This document shows positions 25,184 to 34,431 of a stretch of 64,000 nucleotides of DNA, one piece after another (the stretch's first letter is position 1; each line of letters starts with the position of its first letter). Origin of the DNA: Clostridia bacterium (GTDB lineage: Bacteria > Bacillota > Clostridia > Lachnospirales > Lachnospiraceae). The stretch covers positions 310,001 through 374,000 of the forward strand of contig CAJTAT010000003.1 in the NCBI GenBank assembly GCA_910574475.1, given 5' to 3'. A program made the translations under genes and the position numbers. The notes under the pieces were generated by a model that ran no database searches, had not been told where the DNA came from, and saw only the letters and a program-made list of their open reading frames with translations.

Positions 25184-25516
25184 ATGAAAAAACAATTTCA
25201 AACCACCATGTACTCCATGGGAGTACTACATCATTATTGCGGTTACAGCTACCTGGAAGAGGCTGTGTTTCTAGTCGTAGAGGATCCGGAACGATTGCAA
25301 AGCATCCAGAAAGAAATCTACCTTCCAGTTGCCATAAAATATCACACCAATGTGGCAAATGTAGAAAAGAATATTCGTACAATTCGGGATGTAATGATGA
25401 AAAATGGCGGCAGAGAAATGCTGGTAGAAATAAGTGGTTGTGAGTTTTGGAAGGATAAGAAACCTTATCCAAAAGAATTAATTGAAATCTTTGCTGGGTA
25501 TTTCTCACAGAAATAA
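25184..25516 (+). CDS. Stand-alone Spo0A C-terminal DNA-binding domain protein
   Basis: The 110-aa protein matches only the effector domain of the sporulation regulator Spo0A. It has MGVLHHYCGYSYLEEAVFLV, then the helix-turn-helix SIQKEIYLPVAIKYHTNVAN, VEKNIRTIRDVMMKNG, then a C-terminal EISGCEFWKDKKPYPKELIE helix as in Spo0A. The phosphoacceptor receiver domain is absent, so it cannot be switched by the Spo0A phosphorelay in the usual way. The start is preceded by two copies of AACGGAGGA (about 25150 and 25166); the nearer one, 10 nt from ATG 25184-25186, is used. It sits divergent to the glycan operon, on the far side of the invertible segment. Confidence 0.82.
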   Translation: MKKQFQTTMYSMGVLHHYCGYSYLEEAVFLVVEDPERLQSIQKEIYLPVAIKYHTNVANVEKNIRTIRDVMMKNGGREMLVEISGCEFWKDKKPYPKELIEIFAGYFSQK

Positions 25517-25540
25517 AAGAGGCAGCTCTTCACTGTAGAA

Positions 25541-25576
25541 AGGGACTGTTCCTGAAATGTTTTCAGGACAGCCCCT
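25541..25576. terminator. Bidirectional terminator between the Spo0A-like gene and RNase G
   Basis: GGGACTGTTCCTGAAA pairs with TTTCAGGACAGCCCC, an imperfect ~15-bp stem with a tiny loop, between two convergent genes. It overlaps the last codons of the RNase G gene. The U-tracts are short. Confidence 0.6.
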
Positions 25577-26801
25577 TGTCTCCTGGTAAAAGAAAGCCCC
25601 TCGCCTTCCTCACCTGCTCCCTCAAAGATTTACGCACCTTCTTTCTAGTAATCTCCACCAATCCAAGAGGCGTCATATCCACCAGTACAGTTTTCACTGG
25701 ATCTTTTTTCAATTCCTTTCCCAGAAATTCCATCAGACGATCCCGATCTTCTGCCTCATCCATATCGATAAAATCAGCCACGATAATCCCTGACAGATTC
25801 CTAAGTCGAAGCTGCCTGGCAATTTCAGCCGCTGCCTCACAGTTAATTTTAAAAAAAGTTTCCCGCATCTTTTTGTGACCCACATACTTTCCTGTGTTCA
25901 CATCAATCACAGTCAATGCCTCTGTGGGCTGAATCACCAGGTAAGCTCCTGATTTCATCCATATGCGCTCCCGCAAAGCATTTTCCAGTTCACGGGAAAT
26001 GCCGTAAAGAGTGTCAAGGCCAAGCTGTTCCTTATCATAAAAGCGAAGCTTTTGCAAATCTTCCGGCTGATTTGCTGTCAGATAGTCCTGTAATACACCA
26101 TATATTTCATGATCGTCTGTTACAATTTCTGACAGACAATTTTTAGATAGATTGCGAATTCCCACTGCATATCCAGGTGGATCCCTGTAGATAAGAGAGA
26201 AGCAGGACTGATGCTTTCCATAGAGAACCGTACTCCTGTACTGTTCCGTCAGGCGCTTCAACTCCTCTCTTAATTCTTCCTCAAGGCTTCCGGCCGCATT
26301 TGTGCGAACAATCACACCAAATTCCTCTGTCAGAAATGGTTCCGCAATTAGGCGCAGGCGGTGCTTTTCTTCTGCTGAAAGCTTAGAAGAGAGACCAAGC
26401 TGTTTTTTTTCCGTCGTTAATACCAGATATTTTCCAGAAAAATTTAAATTGCAGGTGACAGTTGGCGCTTTTGTTCCTACAGCCTCACGGCTTACCTGAA
26501 CCAAAAGCTCGTCGCCTTGTGCCAGCTTTTGATTCTTTTTTTCCTTAATATAAATAGGATGTCTGTTTTCCCTCAAAGAATAGTAGCAAAGTACTCCTCC
26601 GGCAATCTCAACAAATGCAGCTTCTATATTTGTCAGGATATTTTTCACCTTACCAATATAAATATTTCCCAAGAGTTGCTTTTCAGATGCCATTGTACAG
26701 GAAATCTCCACTGCCTTTCCATTTTCATAGAAGGCAGATACAATTTGCTCCTGTTCTCCTGTATGGAGTCTGGTAATTAACAGCTTTCCATCTATCTCCA
26801 T
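25563..26801 (-). CDS. rng: Ribonuclease G/E family endoribonuclease
   Basis: The 412-aa protein has an N-terminal S1-like segment (GNIYIGKVKNILTNIEAAFV), the RNase H-like/5'-sensor region, and the catalytic metal site in LTVIDVNTGKYVGHKKMR and LSGIIVADFIDMDEAEDRDR. The C-terminal TRKKVRKSLREQ is typical. It cuts single-stranded RNA in rRNA maturation and mRNA decay. It starts 14 bp after the radical SAM gene, its usual partner in Clostridia. The usual downstream genes rplU, prp, rpmA and obgE are not here; the glycan switch region follows instead. Confidence 0.92.
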   Translation of the reverse strand: MEIDGKLLITRLHTGEQEQIVSAFYENGKAVEISCTMASEKQLLGNIYIGKVKNILTNIEAAFVEIAGGVLCYYSLRENRHPIYIKEKKNQKLAQGDELLVQVSREAVGTKAPTVTCNLNFSGKYLVLTTEKKQLGLSSKLSAEEKHRLRLIAEPFLTEEFGVIVRTNAAGSLEEELREELKRLTEQYRSTVLYGKHQSCFSLIYRDPPGYAVGIRNLSKNCLSEIVTDDHEIYGVLQDYLTANQPEDLQKLRFYDKEQLGLDTLYGISRELENALRERIWMKSGAYLVIQPTEALTVIDVNTGKYVGHKKMRETFFKINCEAAAEIARQLRLRNLSGIIVADFIDMDEAEDRDRLMEFLGKELKKDPVKTVLVDMTPLGLVEITRKKVRKSLREQVRKARGFLLPGDKGLS

Positions 26802-26815
26802 CTATTCTTGTCTCC

Positions 26816-29470
26816 TCACATCACAATATCCTTGCCCAAATCCTCCAGGGCAATGAAACGACTCTCTCCTTCTGTCTGAACTATTCCATAGATTTCAAGC
26901 CGATGAATTAAAAGATCTGACTCTGAGAGAGAAATTCCCTCATAGGCAGCAAAGGCCTCCATAACAAGCTCCGGTTTCAAATTATCAGCACTCCCCGCAG
27001 AAAGCCGCAGAAAAATGGTATCTTTTCGGCGCTCTGCCTGGTAAATTAAGGGACGGATATCTATTTCCCGCTCACTCTTTTTCGTCTTCTTTACCACAGG
27101 GATTGCCTTTTGGGCAAAAAATGCATCCAGGCGTTCTTCCCAGCCTTCTTTATGCTCGTAACCCTTCCGAAACCGAACCTCATAGTCAGCGGCAGCTACC
27201 AGGGACATGGCATTGGAAGCCTTTCCCTCAGGAATCCTCCGAAAAGATATGATTTCCATTCCCTCCGCCATAACACGATTTAGAGCCTGAACGGCCGATG
27301 CAGAAGAACACGCTCCCTCAATCTCAATGTCCAGATATTCTCCGTCGCTGGTGAGCCCCACACCAAGAGGCGCAGCAAAGGACATAATCATATGAGGGCT
27401 GAACCCTTCAGAATACCGAACATTGATATTCGCCCTACGTATCGCCTTCTGGAAATAGCGCATCAAATCCAGATGTCCGATAAATTTCATTTCCCCATTT
27501 TTTCGGAATTTCACCCGGATTTTTCTGACTTCATGGGGCTCTTCCTTCTGCTTTTCCAACTTAGGGAGAGCAGATTGTTTTATTGATTCCTTTTGGAGGG
27601 CAGATGTTTCAGCCTTTTCCCGACACACTCCAGACTTGTAGCGCCCTGCCCCACAGCCCTGGCATTGCTGACGACAGTTAGCCGTCATAGCTTCTGTCTG
27701 TGCCCGCTCCCACTCTTTATAGAGGAATTCTTTTGTCACACCAATATCTATAAAATCCCAGGGGAAGATTTCATCTGCCTTCCTCTCGCGTGTAGTATAA
27801 AAGGCCAGATCGATGCCTGTCTCACAAAAGGCTTCCTCCCACCGTTCTCCGCGAAAACATTCTGTCCAGGAATCAAAAAGACATCCTTTTTCATAAGCCT
27901 TTTGAAGAACTTTGGCCATTCTTCGATCTCCCCGGGCAAAAGCTCCTTCCAGCACGGACACATCTGCCTCATGCCAGTTATATCTTAAACTCTTTCGATT
28001 GAGCTGACTTTTCATCTCCTCATTAACCACATGCGCTCTTGCCAGAAATTCCTCTTTTGTACACATAGGAGCCCACTGGAAGGGTGTAAATGGCTTGGGT
28101 ATAAAGAAAGAAGTGCTGACCGTAATCTGACATTTTCCATTTCTCTGATCCTTTGGAATTTCATAATATCGCTTCGCAATCTTCTCTGCCAGCCAGGCAA
28201 TTCCCTTCTGGTCCTCTTCTGTCTCTGTGGGAAGTCCCAGCATAAAATACAGCTTGACTTTCGTCCATCCCCCCTCAAAGGCTTGTCCTGCCCCTTCTAA
28301 AATAACCTCTTCCGTCAGTCCCTTGTTGATCACGTCACGCAGGCGCTGGGAGCCTGCCTCAGGAGCAAAAGTCAGACTGCTCTTTCGAATATCCTGAACC
28401 TTTCCCATGACGTCCAGAGAAAAAGCATCGATCCGCAGGGATGGCAGAGAAATATTCACTCCCTTCCCTTCAAAATTTTCTATGAGAAATGTCACAAGCT
28501 CCCCAAGACGTGAATAATCACTGGTACTTAAAGAACTCAGCGAGATCTCCTCATGCCCCGTATTTTTCAGCATTTCTTTTGCACAGGACTTTAGCATTTC
28601 CAGATCCCGCTCTCTCGTAGGACGATACAGCATACCCGCTTGACAGAACCGGCACCCCCGGATACACCCCCGCTGTACTTCCAGAACCACACGGTCCTGG
28701 GTTACTTTAATAAAAGGAACCACAGGCTTCCTGGGATAATAAGTATCGGTCACATCCTTAACAAGCTGTTTTTGTACACGTGCCGGGGCATGGCTGTCAT
28801 TTGGCTCCATAGAAGCAATGGTTCCGTCTGAGTGATACGTAACTGTATAAAGTGAAGGAACATAAATGCCGGGAACCTCCGCTGCCTTTTGCAAAAATTC
28901 CTGACGGCCTTTGCCCTGCTCTTTATTCTTTTTGTAAAGCATAATCAACTGCTCATAAGAGGTTTCACCCTCTCCCAAATAAAACAGATCAAAGAAATCT
29001 GCCAAAGGCTCTGGATTATAAGCACAGGGGCCTCCTCCAATGACGATTGGATCTTCTTCTGTCCGATGGGAGGCCTTAAGAGGGATCCGGCTCAGATCCA
29101 GAATCTGCAAAATATTCGTATAGCACATCTCATACTGAAGGGTAATGCCCAGGAAATCAAAGTCCTTCACTGGATCCTGAGATTCCAGCGCAAAGAGGGG
29201 AATTTGCCTCTCTCGCATTATCTGATCCAGATCAAGCCACGGAGAGTAGACACGCTCACACCATACATCCTCCCATTGATTGAACATATCGTACAAAATC
29301 TGGATTCCTAAGTGGGACATGCCAATCTCATACACATCTGGAAAACACATACAGAAACGTACCTGTACCTTGGATTTATCCTTCTGCACTGCATTGATCT
29401 CATTGCCGATATAGCGTGCTGGTTTTTCTATTTTTAGTAATATCTCATCATTTAAGGCTAGTCTTCTCAT
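26816..29470 (-). CDS. B12-binding radical SAM protein, TIGR03960 fused to DUF2344/TIGR03936
   Basis: The protein is about 884 aa. Residues ~1-600 are the TIGR03960 part, with an N-terminal cobalamin-like region (CFPDVYEIGMSHLGIQILYD) and the radical SAM cluster in RGCIRGCRFCQAGMLYRP (CxxxCxxC). Residues ~650-884 are the DUF2344 part (KFRKNGEMKFIGHLDLMRYF, NVRYSEGFSPHMIMSFAAPL). Function is not firmly known; the family sits with RNase G and ribosomal genes, suggesting RNA or ribosome modification. ATG at 29468-29470 is chosen because GGAG lies 6 nt upstream. Confidence 0.9.
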   Translation of the reverse strand: MRRLALNDEILLKIEKPARYIGNEINAVQKDKSKVQVRFCMCFPDVYEIGMSHLGIQILYDMFNQWEDVWCERVYSPWLDLDQIMRERQIPLFALESQDPVKDFDFLGITLQYEMCYTNILQILDLSRIPLKASHRTEEDPIVIGGGPCAYNPEPLADFFDLFYLGEGETSYEQLIMLYKKNKEQGKGRQEFLQKAAEVPGIYVPSLYTVTYHSDGTIASMEPNDSHAPARVQKQLVKDVTDTYYPRKPVVPFIKVTQDRVVLEVQRGCIRGCRFCQAGMLYRPTRERDLEMLKSCAKEMLKNTGHEEISLSSLSTSDYSRLGELVTFLIENFEGKGVNISLPSLRIDAFSLDVMGKVQDIRKSSLTFAPEAGSQRLRDVINKGLTEEVILEGAGQAFEGGWTKVKLYFMLGLPTETEEDQKGIAWLAEKIAKRYYEIPKDQRNGKCQITVSTSFFIPKPFTPFQWAPMCTKEEFLARAHVVNEEMKSQLNRKSLRYNWHEADVSVLEGAFARGDRRMAKVLQKAYEKGCLFDSWTECFRGERWEEAFCETGIDLAFYTTRERKADEIFPWDFIDIGVTKEFLYKEWERAQTEAMTANCRQQCQGCGAGRYKSGVCREKAETSALQKESIKQSALPKLEKQKEEPHEVRKIRVKFRKNGEMKFIGHLDLMRYFQKAIRRANINVRYSEGFSPHMIMSFAAPLGVGLTSDGEYLDIEIEGACSSASAVQALNRVMAEGMEIISFRRIPEGKASNAMSLVAAADYEVRFRKGYEHKEGWEERLDAFFAQKAIPVVKKTKKSEREIDIRPLIYQAERRKDTIFLRLSAGSADNLKPELVMEAFAAYEGISLSESDLLIHRLEIYGIVQTEGESRFIALEDLGKDIVM

Positions 29471-29521
29471 AAAATTCTCCATTTCACTACCATCAATGTT
29501 GTATAAATAACATATTTCTTA

Positions 29522-31450
29522 TTACGGCAAAACCACTCTCTGCGGGACAAGATTTGGTATCCCCACATGCCAAAACGCATACAGGGACAACAGGCAGGTG
29601 CACAAAAGGATGCCCTGCAAAATCTTGTCCTCCCTTGCCTTCTCCACTCTGGAAATAAGGAAGGCAAAGAAGAACAGAATAGGAAGCAAATAGCGCCCCT
29701 GAGGCTGGAAATCAATAAACCAGGAATTAAAGACGATAAGCGCATACTGAATCAAACAGGTAAAAAGTGAAGCCGCATATTCCCACCATCTCTGGCGGCT
29801 CTTCATCCTCCAAAACCGATAGGTGAGATAGCCTAAAAGTATCAGGTACAAAAGTCCCATTACCAGATAGTACCAATCTCTCTCTCCAAAAGCATAGCTT
29901 CCGAAAAATCCTGCAAAGGTTCGAAACAAGTTCTTATTAAATTCATATTGAGTCAGTAATTCCTTTAAAGTAATACCCTTTCCATAAAAACTCATGGAAT
30001 AAGCCTGCTCTATAGGCGGTGTAGAAGGCTTATATCCATATTCTGCATGCTGTTCAGTGACTTCAATCACAACCCCAAGCTTATTAAAACCATAATAAGG
30101 AAAGTCTGTAATCATATAGCGAGCTACAAAAATTGTCAGTGTCAATCCCACCAGAATGAGATACTTTTTCAGTAAAGGTCCTCTCTCCTTTTTTTCCTGA
30201 TACAAAAGACGAATCAGAAGAATCAGGAAGAGAAATAAAAGGATCGGATAAAAAGTAGCCTTAGCCCACATCAGATGAATAAAGAGAATACTGAGCAGAC
30301 CATAATATAGGATGTGCCGCCTGCAGAATTTTTCGCGAAACAGTCGGTTCAGCATACTGTTCTCTTCTATCAGTTCATACAGACTGAGAAATCCCACAAA
30401 ATAATCTAACGCATCAGAGGTGGAATAGCTAAAGATATACCACACCTGTGGCGTCAAGAGCAACACGAACAGCAGACAGAAATGCTTTCGCATCTTCCCG
30501 ATCACAATCCCAACCATTACACAAAATAGAATCAAGCTAAAGAGGCGAATCCGCACAGCAGCATCGCTGAAAAATTGGCCAAGCTTTCCTGCATAAAAAT
30601 AAAACAGGTTCCATTCAAAGTGACGGGATGTCCCATATACAGGATAGCTGTCGTTGATCGCATCGCTGCGGATATCCGGCGGCATAAAATGAGTAAAATA
30701 ATAATTTACTGCCGCCCTCACATCATATTCATCTGGATTCAGCCAAAAGGGGCTGCGAAGACCTGTATAGACACACAGTAAGGCAGCGCCAATGAGCCCT
30801 GCCAGACACACAGTAAAAATGATTTTTCTGGGAAAAGGCTCCCCTTGAATCTCTTTTCCAAACCAAACAAGCAATGCAAATAATAAGAGACCCGCCACGC
30901 CAAAGAAAAGGGCTCCTGCCAAAATCACCATCCAATGACGCTGTGCGTACAGCTTCTGAAACTGCTCATTGGGCAGCAATTGTGGGTCCTCACCAGTCAC
31001 AGCAAATGTGAAATCTGTCTCATTGATAAACTGGACGTGCTCATTTCCAGTAAAATAGTTTCCCAGTTCTTCCCCCTCTAAAGAAATAGTGAGGATTCCA
31101 TTTTGCCGGACTGTTATATGGGTAATGGTGAGATCTCCTGCCTCATAGGCCTGATCGACTGGATCGATTCGCTTTAAGGAGCAATGACTACCATATTGGA
31201 TATCCAGAAAAGAGATTCGGGCAATTCCACCGTTCACCACGCGACTCCTGGCATCCGAAGGGCTTACATTTGTTCTGGCTCCTGCATAAATGGTAGTGAT
31301 TACCTCACCACTTGGATCTTCTGCAAACGTAAGTGTAACCGTTGTATAAACAGGTGTCAGCAATATACACAGCAGCAGCCATCCAATCACAATTGCTCCA
31401 AGGCCCCATATCCGTTTTTTTTCTTTCTTTCCCATAGTCTTCCACCACAT
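29522..31450 (-). CDS. Large polytopic membrane protein, GT-C-like
   Basis: The 642-aa protein has one N-terminal membrane segment, an extracytoplasmic beta-rich domain (residues ~35-170), then about 11-12 further membrane segments. After the second segment group comes YTGLRSPFWLNPDEYDVRAA, an acidic NPDE motif in the place where GT-C glycosyltransferases carry their catalytic Asp/Glu. It resembles the DUF2142-type predicted membrane proteins. Use of a polyprenyl-linked sugar donor is an inference. It is 51 bp upstream of the radical SAM gene. Confidence 0.6.
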   Translation of the reverse strand: MWWKTMGKKEKKRIWGLGAIVIGWLLLCILLTPVYTTVTLTFAEDPSGEVITTIYAGARTNVSPSDARSRVVNGGIARISFLDIQYGSHCSLKRIDPVDQAYEAGDLTITHITVRQNGILTISLEGEELGNYFTGNEHVQFINETDFTFAVTGEDPQLLPNEQFQKLYAQRHWMVILAGALFFGVAGLLLFALLVWFGKEIQGEPFPRKIIFTVCLAGLIGAALLCVYTGLRSPFWLNPDEYDVRAAVNYYFTHFMPPDIRSDAINDSYPVYGTSRHFEWNLFYFYAGKLGQFFSDAAVRIRLFSLILFCVMVGIVIGKMRKHFCLLFVLLLTPQVWYIFSYSTSDALDYFVGFLSLYELIEENSMLNRLFREKFCRRHILYYGLLSILFIHLMWAKATFYPILLFLFLILLIRLLYQEKKERGPLLKKYLILVGLTLTIFVARYMITDFPYYGFNKLGVVIEVTEQHAEYGYKPSTPPIEQAYSMSFYGKGITLKELLTQYEFNKNLFRTFAGFFGSYAFGERDWYYLVMGLLYLILLGYLTYRFWRMKSRQRWWEYAASLFTCLIQYALIVFNSWFIDFQPQGRYLLPILFFFAFLISRVEKAREDKILQGILLCTCLLSLYAFWHVGIPNLVPQRVVLP

Positions 31451-31454
31451 AATT

Positions 31455-32135
31455 CTACAATAGCTCCATTAGTTCCTGAAAGCTATGCACCTCTATGGTC
31501 GCTGGAATCTGTGAATCTGCCGGCAAGTATCCCGGATTGTACCAGCAAGTATCAATACCAGCATGAATTCCTCCCAGTATATCTGAGCTTAAAGTATCTC
31601 CAATAATTAAAAGCTTTTGCTTGTCCACAAAGCTTCCCATTCGGGCCAGGCAGGCATCAAAATACTCTCTTTGAGGTTTCTGTACTCCCAACTCTTCGGA
31701 AATAAAGAAGTCTTTCATAAAGGGGGCCAAACCACTGTCACGCAGCCGCCGTCTCTGGGTATCTGAGACACCATTGGTGATAATATACAGTTCATACTTA
31801 CCATATAAATACTCCACCAGCTCCATAGCGCCTTCCAAAAGATATGCGCCACTTCCAAGCAAATCCTGATAAATCTCCTCAAAGGCAACGCAATCCTCTT
31901 CTACCCCGATGGCCTGGAAGAGCTTCTCAAAGCGACTGTAAATTACTGTCTCCCGGGTCACTTCTCCTCTTTCGTACTGCTTCCACAGAGCATGATTGAT
32001 TTCATTGTAAAGGCTTCTGGTCTGTTCTGTCAACGGGTAGCCAAATCTCTGGAAAGCCTGACCCAAGGCCATATGTTGACTCATTTCAAAATCCAGAAGT
32101 GTTCCGTCCACATCTAAAAGCAAGGTCTGGTACAT
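31455..32135 (-). CDS. YjjG-family HAD nucleotidase
   Basis: The 226-aa HAD hydrolase has the catalytic LLLDVDGTLLDF, motif II YIITNGVSDTQ, motif III with Lys in VQKPQREYFDACLARMG and motif IV IIGDTLSSDILGGIHAGIDT. The YjjG group hydrolyses noncanonical pyrimidine nucleotides (dUMP, 5-halogenated dUMP). The start ATG 32133-32135 follows AAAGGGG; the longer frame has no such site. It nearly abuts the membrane protein gene downstream (5-bp gap). Confidence 0.85.
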   Translation of the reverse strand: MYQTLLLDVDGTLLDFEMSQHMALGQAFQRFGYPLTEQTRSLYNEINHALWKQYERGEVTRETVIYSRFEKLFQAIGVEEDCVAFEEIYQDLLGSGAYLLEGAMELVEYLYGKYELYIITNGVSDTQRRRLRDSGLAPFMKDFFISEELGVQKPQREYFDACLARMGSFVDKQKLLIIGDTLSSDILGGIHAGIDTCWYNPGYLPADSQIPATIEVHSFQELMELL

Positions 32136-32338
32136 ATTTTCCCCTTTCTGAACCGTTTCGCTAAAATAATAGAAAGCAACCACAGGCAGGCTTGTCTCAT
32201 CTCCAGGGAAGCTGATCTGGACAAATTAAATGGGGCCTGCATAGATATTAAGCCGGCAAGCAAAGCCCGCCAAAAGCTGTGACCAAATGCAAGCCCTTTG
32301 TCTGCTGAGGGTACTTTCTCTTACTCTCTCAGGGTATT

Positions 32339-32653
32339 TCAATTCTCTGTCTCCACCGCCTCATCCTTGGCGTCGTCAGAAACCCAGATAGAATCCATTA
32401 CCTGGGCAAAAGTCTCCTCCAAATCAAAATCTGCTGTCATATCCTCACCAATAGCCGCATAAATCCGGCTACTGTCAAAAGAATATACAGAAAACTTTGT
32501 ATAGTCAAGGAGAACATAACAAATAAAAAGACTGAGACAGATGTAAAACTTAATTCGAAAAAAACTGACAGGCTCCTCCGTCTCCGGCATGTGTCCGCTT
32601 TGCTGAAGAAGCATCTGCCGATATTGTCCACCGCGCCTTTCGGCCTTTGCCAT
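32339..32653 (-). CDS. Hypothetical single-pass membrane protein
   Basis: The 104-aa protein is not recognised. It has a basic N-terminus, one membrane helix (FYICLSLFICYVLLDY, residues ~37-52) and an acidic C-terminal tail (DMTADFDLEETFAQVMDSIW...). ATG 32651-32653 follows GGGGATTT. It lies downstream of hisIE by about 100 bp. No function can be assigned. The 155-bp gap before the next gene contains no feature I can name. Confidence 0.6.
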   Translation of the reverse strand: MAKAERRGGQYRQMLLQQSGHMPETEEPVSFFRIKFYICLSLFICYVLLDYTKFSVYSFDSSRIYAAIGEDMTADFDLEETFAQVMDSIWVSDDAKDEAVETEN

Positions 32654-32749
32654 AAATCCCCGCTCCAAGTCCCATTGAAGATTTACTTTATTTTATGAAA
32701 TAAAAGCAAGAAATATGAACATTAGCCTCAGCACGAACAGACAGACTCT

Positions 32750-33838
32750 CTAACGATTGGCCAGTTCCCCAGTAATATCCTCCCAGGTCACACCTCTCTC
32801 CACCATCAAAACCATAGCGTGGTACAGGAAATCGGCCATCTCGTATTTGATCTCTTCCGGGTCTGGGTTCTTAGCTGCAATCACAAGCTCTGTAGCCTCC
32901 TCGCCCACCTTTTTCAAGATTTTATCAATTCCCTTTTCAAATAGGTAATTCGTATAAGAGCCTTCCTTGGGATGTGCTTTGCGATCTGCAATCACCTTAT
33001 ATACATTCTCAAATACTTTTAAAGGATTCTGAGTCTTATATTTTGCAGCGGCAATTTCCTGGAAGAAGCAGGATCTGCTTCCCGTATGGCAGGCAGCTCC
33101 AATTTGTGAAACCCTCGCCAGAATTGTGTCACAATCACAGTCAATTCTTAATTCTTTCACCAACTGATAATGCCCACTAGTCTCGCCTTTCGTCCACAAT
33201 CTCTGACGGCTTCTACTAAAATAAGTCATCTTACCTGTCTCAATGGTCTTGTGGAAAGATTCCTCGTTCATATAGGCTACCATCAGAACTTCATCTGTAT
33301 AGTGATCCTGAATCACTACAGGTACCAGGCCTTCAGCGTTCAGCTTAAATTCTGACCACTCCATATTACATTCCAGAGGACGGACACGCTCACAGAAAAG
33401 TTGCAAATCATCCAGATAAATGATTTCGCTTACATAATTCTCTACCAGCTCAGCAGGAGCACTCACAATATCCGCACTGTCCACAGCACCGGAAATCCTG
33501 TCTTTTCCAAAGCGTTTGGACGCCTCTTCTATCAGATCAATATTGCTCTGTTTGGCGAAATTCAATATTACCTTGCTGCATCCCGCATAGAGTACCTTCT
33601 TTACATCCTCCATGCAGGAAATATGCCCACCCGCCTTAACTGGAATATCTGCCGCCCGACAGATTTCTTTGATGAGAGAACGAGAATTATTGCACTCTTC
33701 TTCCGTATCTGAGTGATCAAAGATCAGAATTTCATCAGCGCCATTCTCATTATAATATCTCGCCAGTGCAGCGGCGTCCTTTCTTTCTTCCAGCCTCTTT
33801 TTGGGTAAATGAATCACAGCAATATTTCTTTCATTCAT
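32750..33838 (-). CDS. hisIE: HisI-HisE bifunctional enzyme with N-terminal HisF-like domain
   Basis: The protein is 362 aa. Residues ~1-150 resemble part of a HisF/HisA TIM barrel ([55 protein letters not shown]), but the catalytic Asp of HisF (CLDVKDG) is absent. Residues ~160-265 are HisI, phosphoribosyl-AMP cyclohydrolase, with the zinc ligands in [17 protein letters not shown] and [13 protein letters not shown]. Residues ~270-362 are HisE, phosphoribosyl-ATP pyrophosphatase ([29 protein letters not shown]). It performs steps 2 and 3 of histidine synthesis. It follows hisB by 2 bp. Confidence 0.9.
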   Translation of the reverse strand: MNERNIAVIHLPKKRLEERKDAAALARYYNENGADEILIFDHSDTEEECNNSRSLIKEICRAADIPVKAGGHISCMEDVKKVLYAGCSKVILNFAKQSNIDLIEEASKRFGKDRISGAVDSADIVSAPAELVENYVSEIIYLDDLQLFCERVRPLECNMEWSEFKLNAEGLVPVVIQDHYTDEVLMVAYMNEESFHKTIETGKMTYFSRSRQRLWTKGETSGHYQLVKELRIDCDCDTILARVSQIGAACHTGSRSCFFQEIAAAKYKTQNPLKVFENVYKVIADRKAHPKEGSYTNYLFEKGIDKILKKVGEEATELVIAAKNPDPEEIKYEMADFLYHAMVLMVERGVTWEDITGELANR

Positions 33839-33840
33839 AC

Positions 33841-34431
33841 TTATAACCTTCCTTTCGTTGATAAGACATCCACGATCCTGGGATCTGTGGCAGTTGCCAT
33901 GTCCAGTGCCTTTGCAAAAGCCTTGAACATACCTTCTATCATATGATGGCTATTCCCACTTTCCAGAATCTTAAAATGGAGATTCATAGCTGCGCTATAG
34001 GAAATAGCATAAAAGAACTCCTTTACCATCTGAGTATCCATATCTCCCACTTTCTCTGTGAGAAATACAGCATCAGATACATAATAGGGACGCCCTGACA
34101 AGTCTAGTGAGCAGAGTACCAGAGATTCATCCATAGGAAGAATACAACTCCCGTAGCGGACAATCCCCTTTTTGTCTCCCACAGCTTCCCTGATCACCTG
34201 GCCCAGCACAATTCCAGTATCTTCAATGGTGTGGTGGCAATCTACCTCCAGATCCCCTTTTACATGACATACCAGGTCAAAAAGTCCATGGCGTGCAAAT
34301 CCATTCAGCATATGATCAAAAAAACCAATACCAGTTGAAATGTCAGCTTTCCCGCTCCCATCCAGATTCAGGGAAATAGAGATATCTGTCTCTTTTGTCT
34401 TTCTCACAGACTCAGCCCTGCGGTTCATCAC
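33841..34431 (-). CDS. hisB: Imidazoleglycerol-phosphate dehydratase
   Basis: The 196-aa monofunctional HisB has the manganese-binding repeats [30 protein letters not shown] and [17 protein letters not shown]. It catalyses step 6 of histidine biosynthesis. The start overlaps the hisD stop by 4 bp. Confidence 0.95.
   Translation of the reverse strand: MMNRRAESVRKTKETDISISLNLDGSGKADISTGIGFFDHMLNGFARHGLFDLVCHVKGDLEVDCHHTIEDTGIVLGQVIREAVGDKKGIVRYGSCILPMDESLVLCSLDLSGRPYYVSDAVFLTEKVGDMDTQMVKEFFYAISYSAAMNLHFKILESGNSHHMIEGMFKAFAKALDMATATDPRIVDVLSTKGRL

Noticed and set aside
24956-25201. 81-codon minus-strand frame overlapping the Spo0A-like gene start
   Set aside because: No family resemblance, overlaps the regulatory region and the start of the better-supported gene on the other strand.
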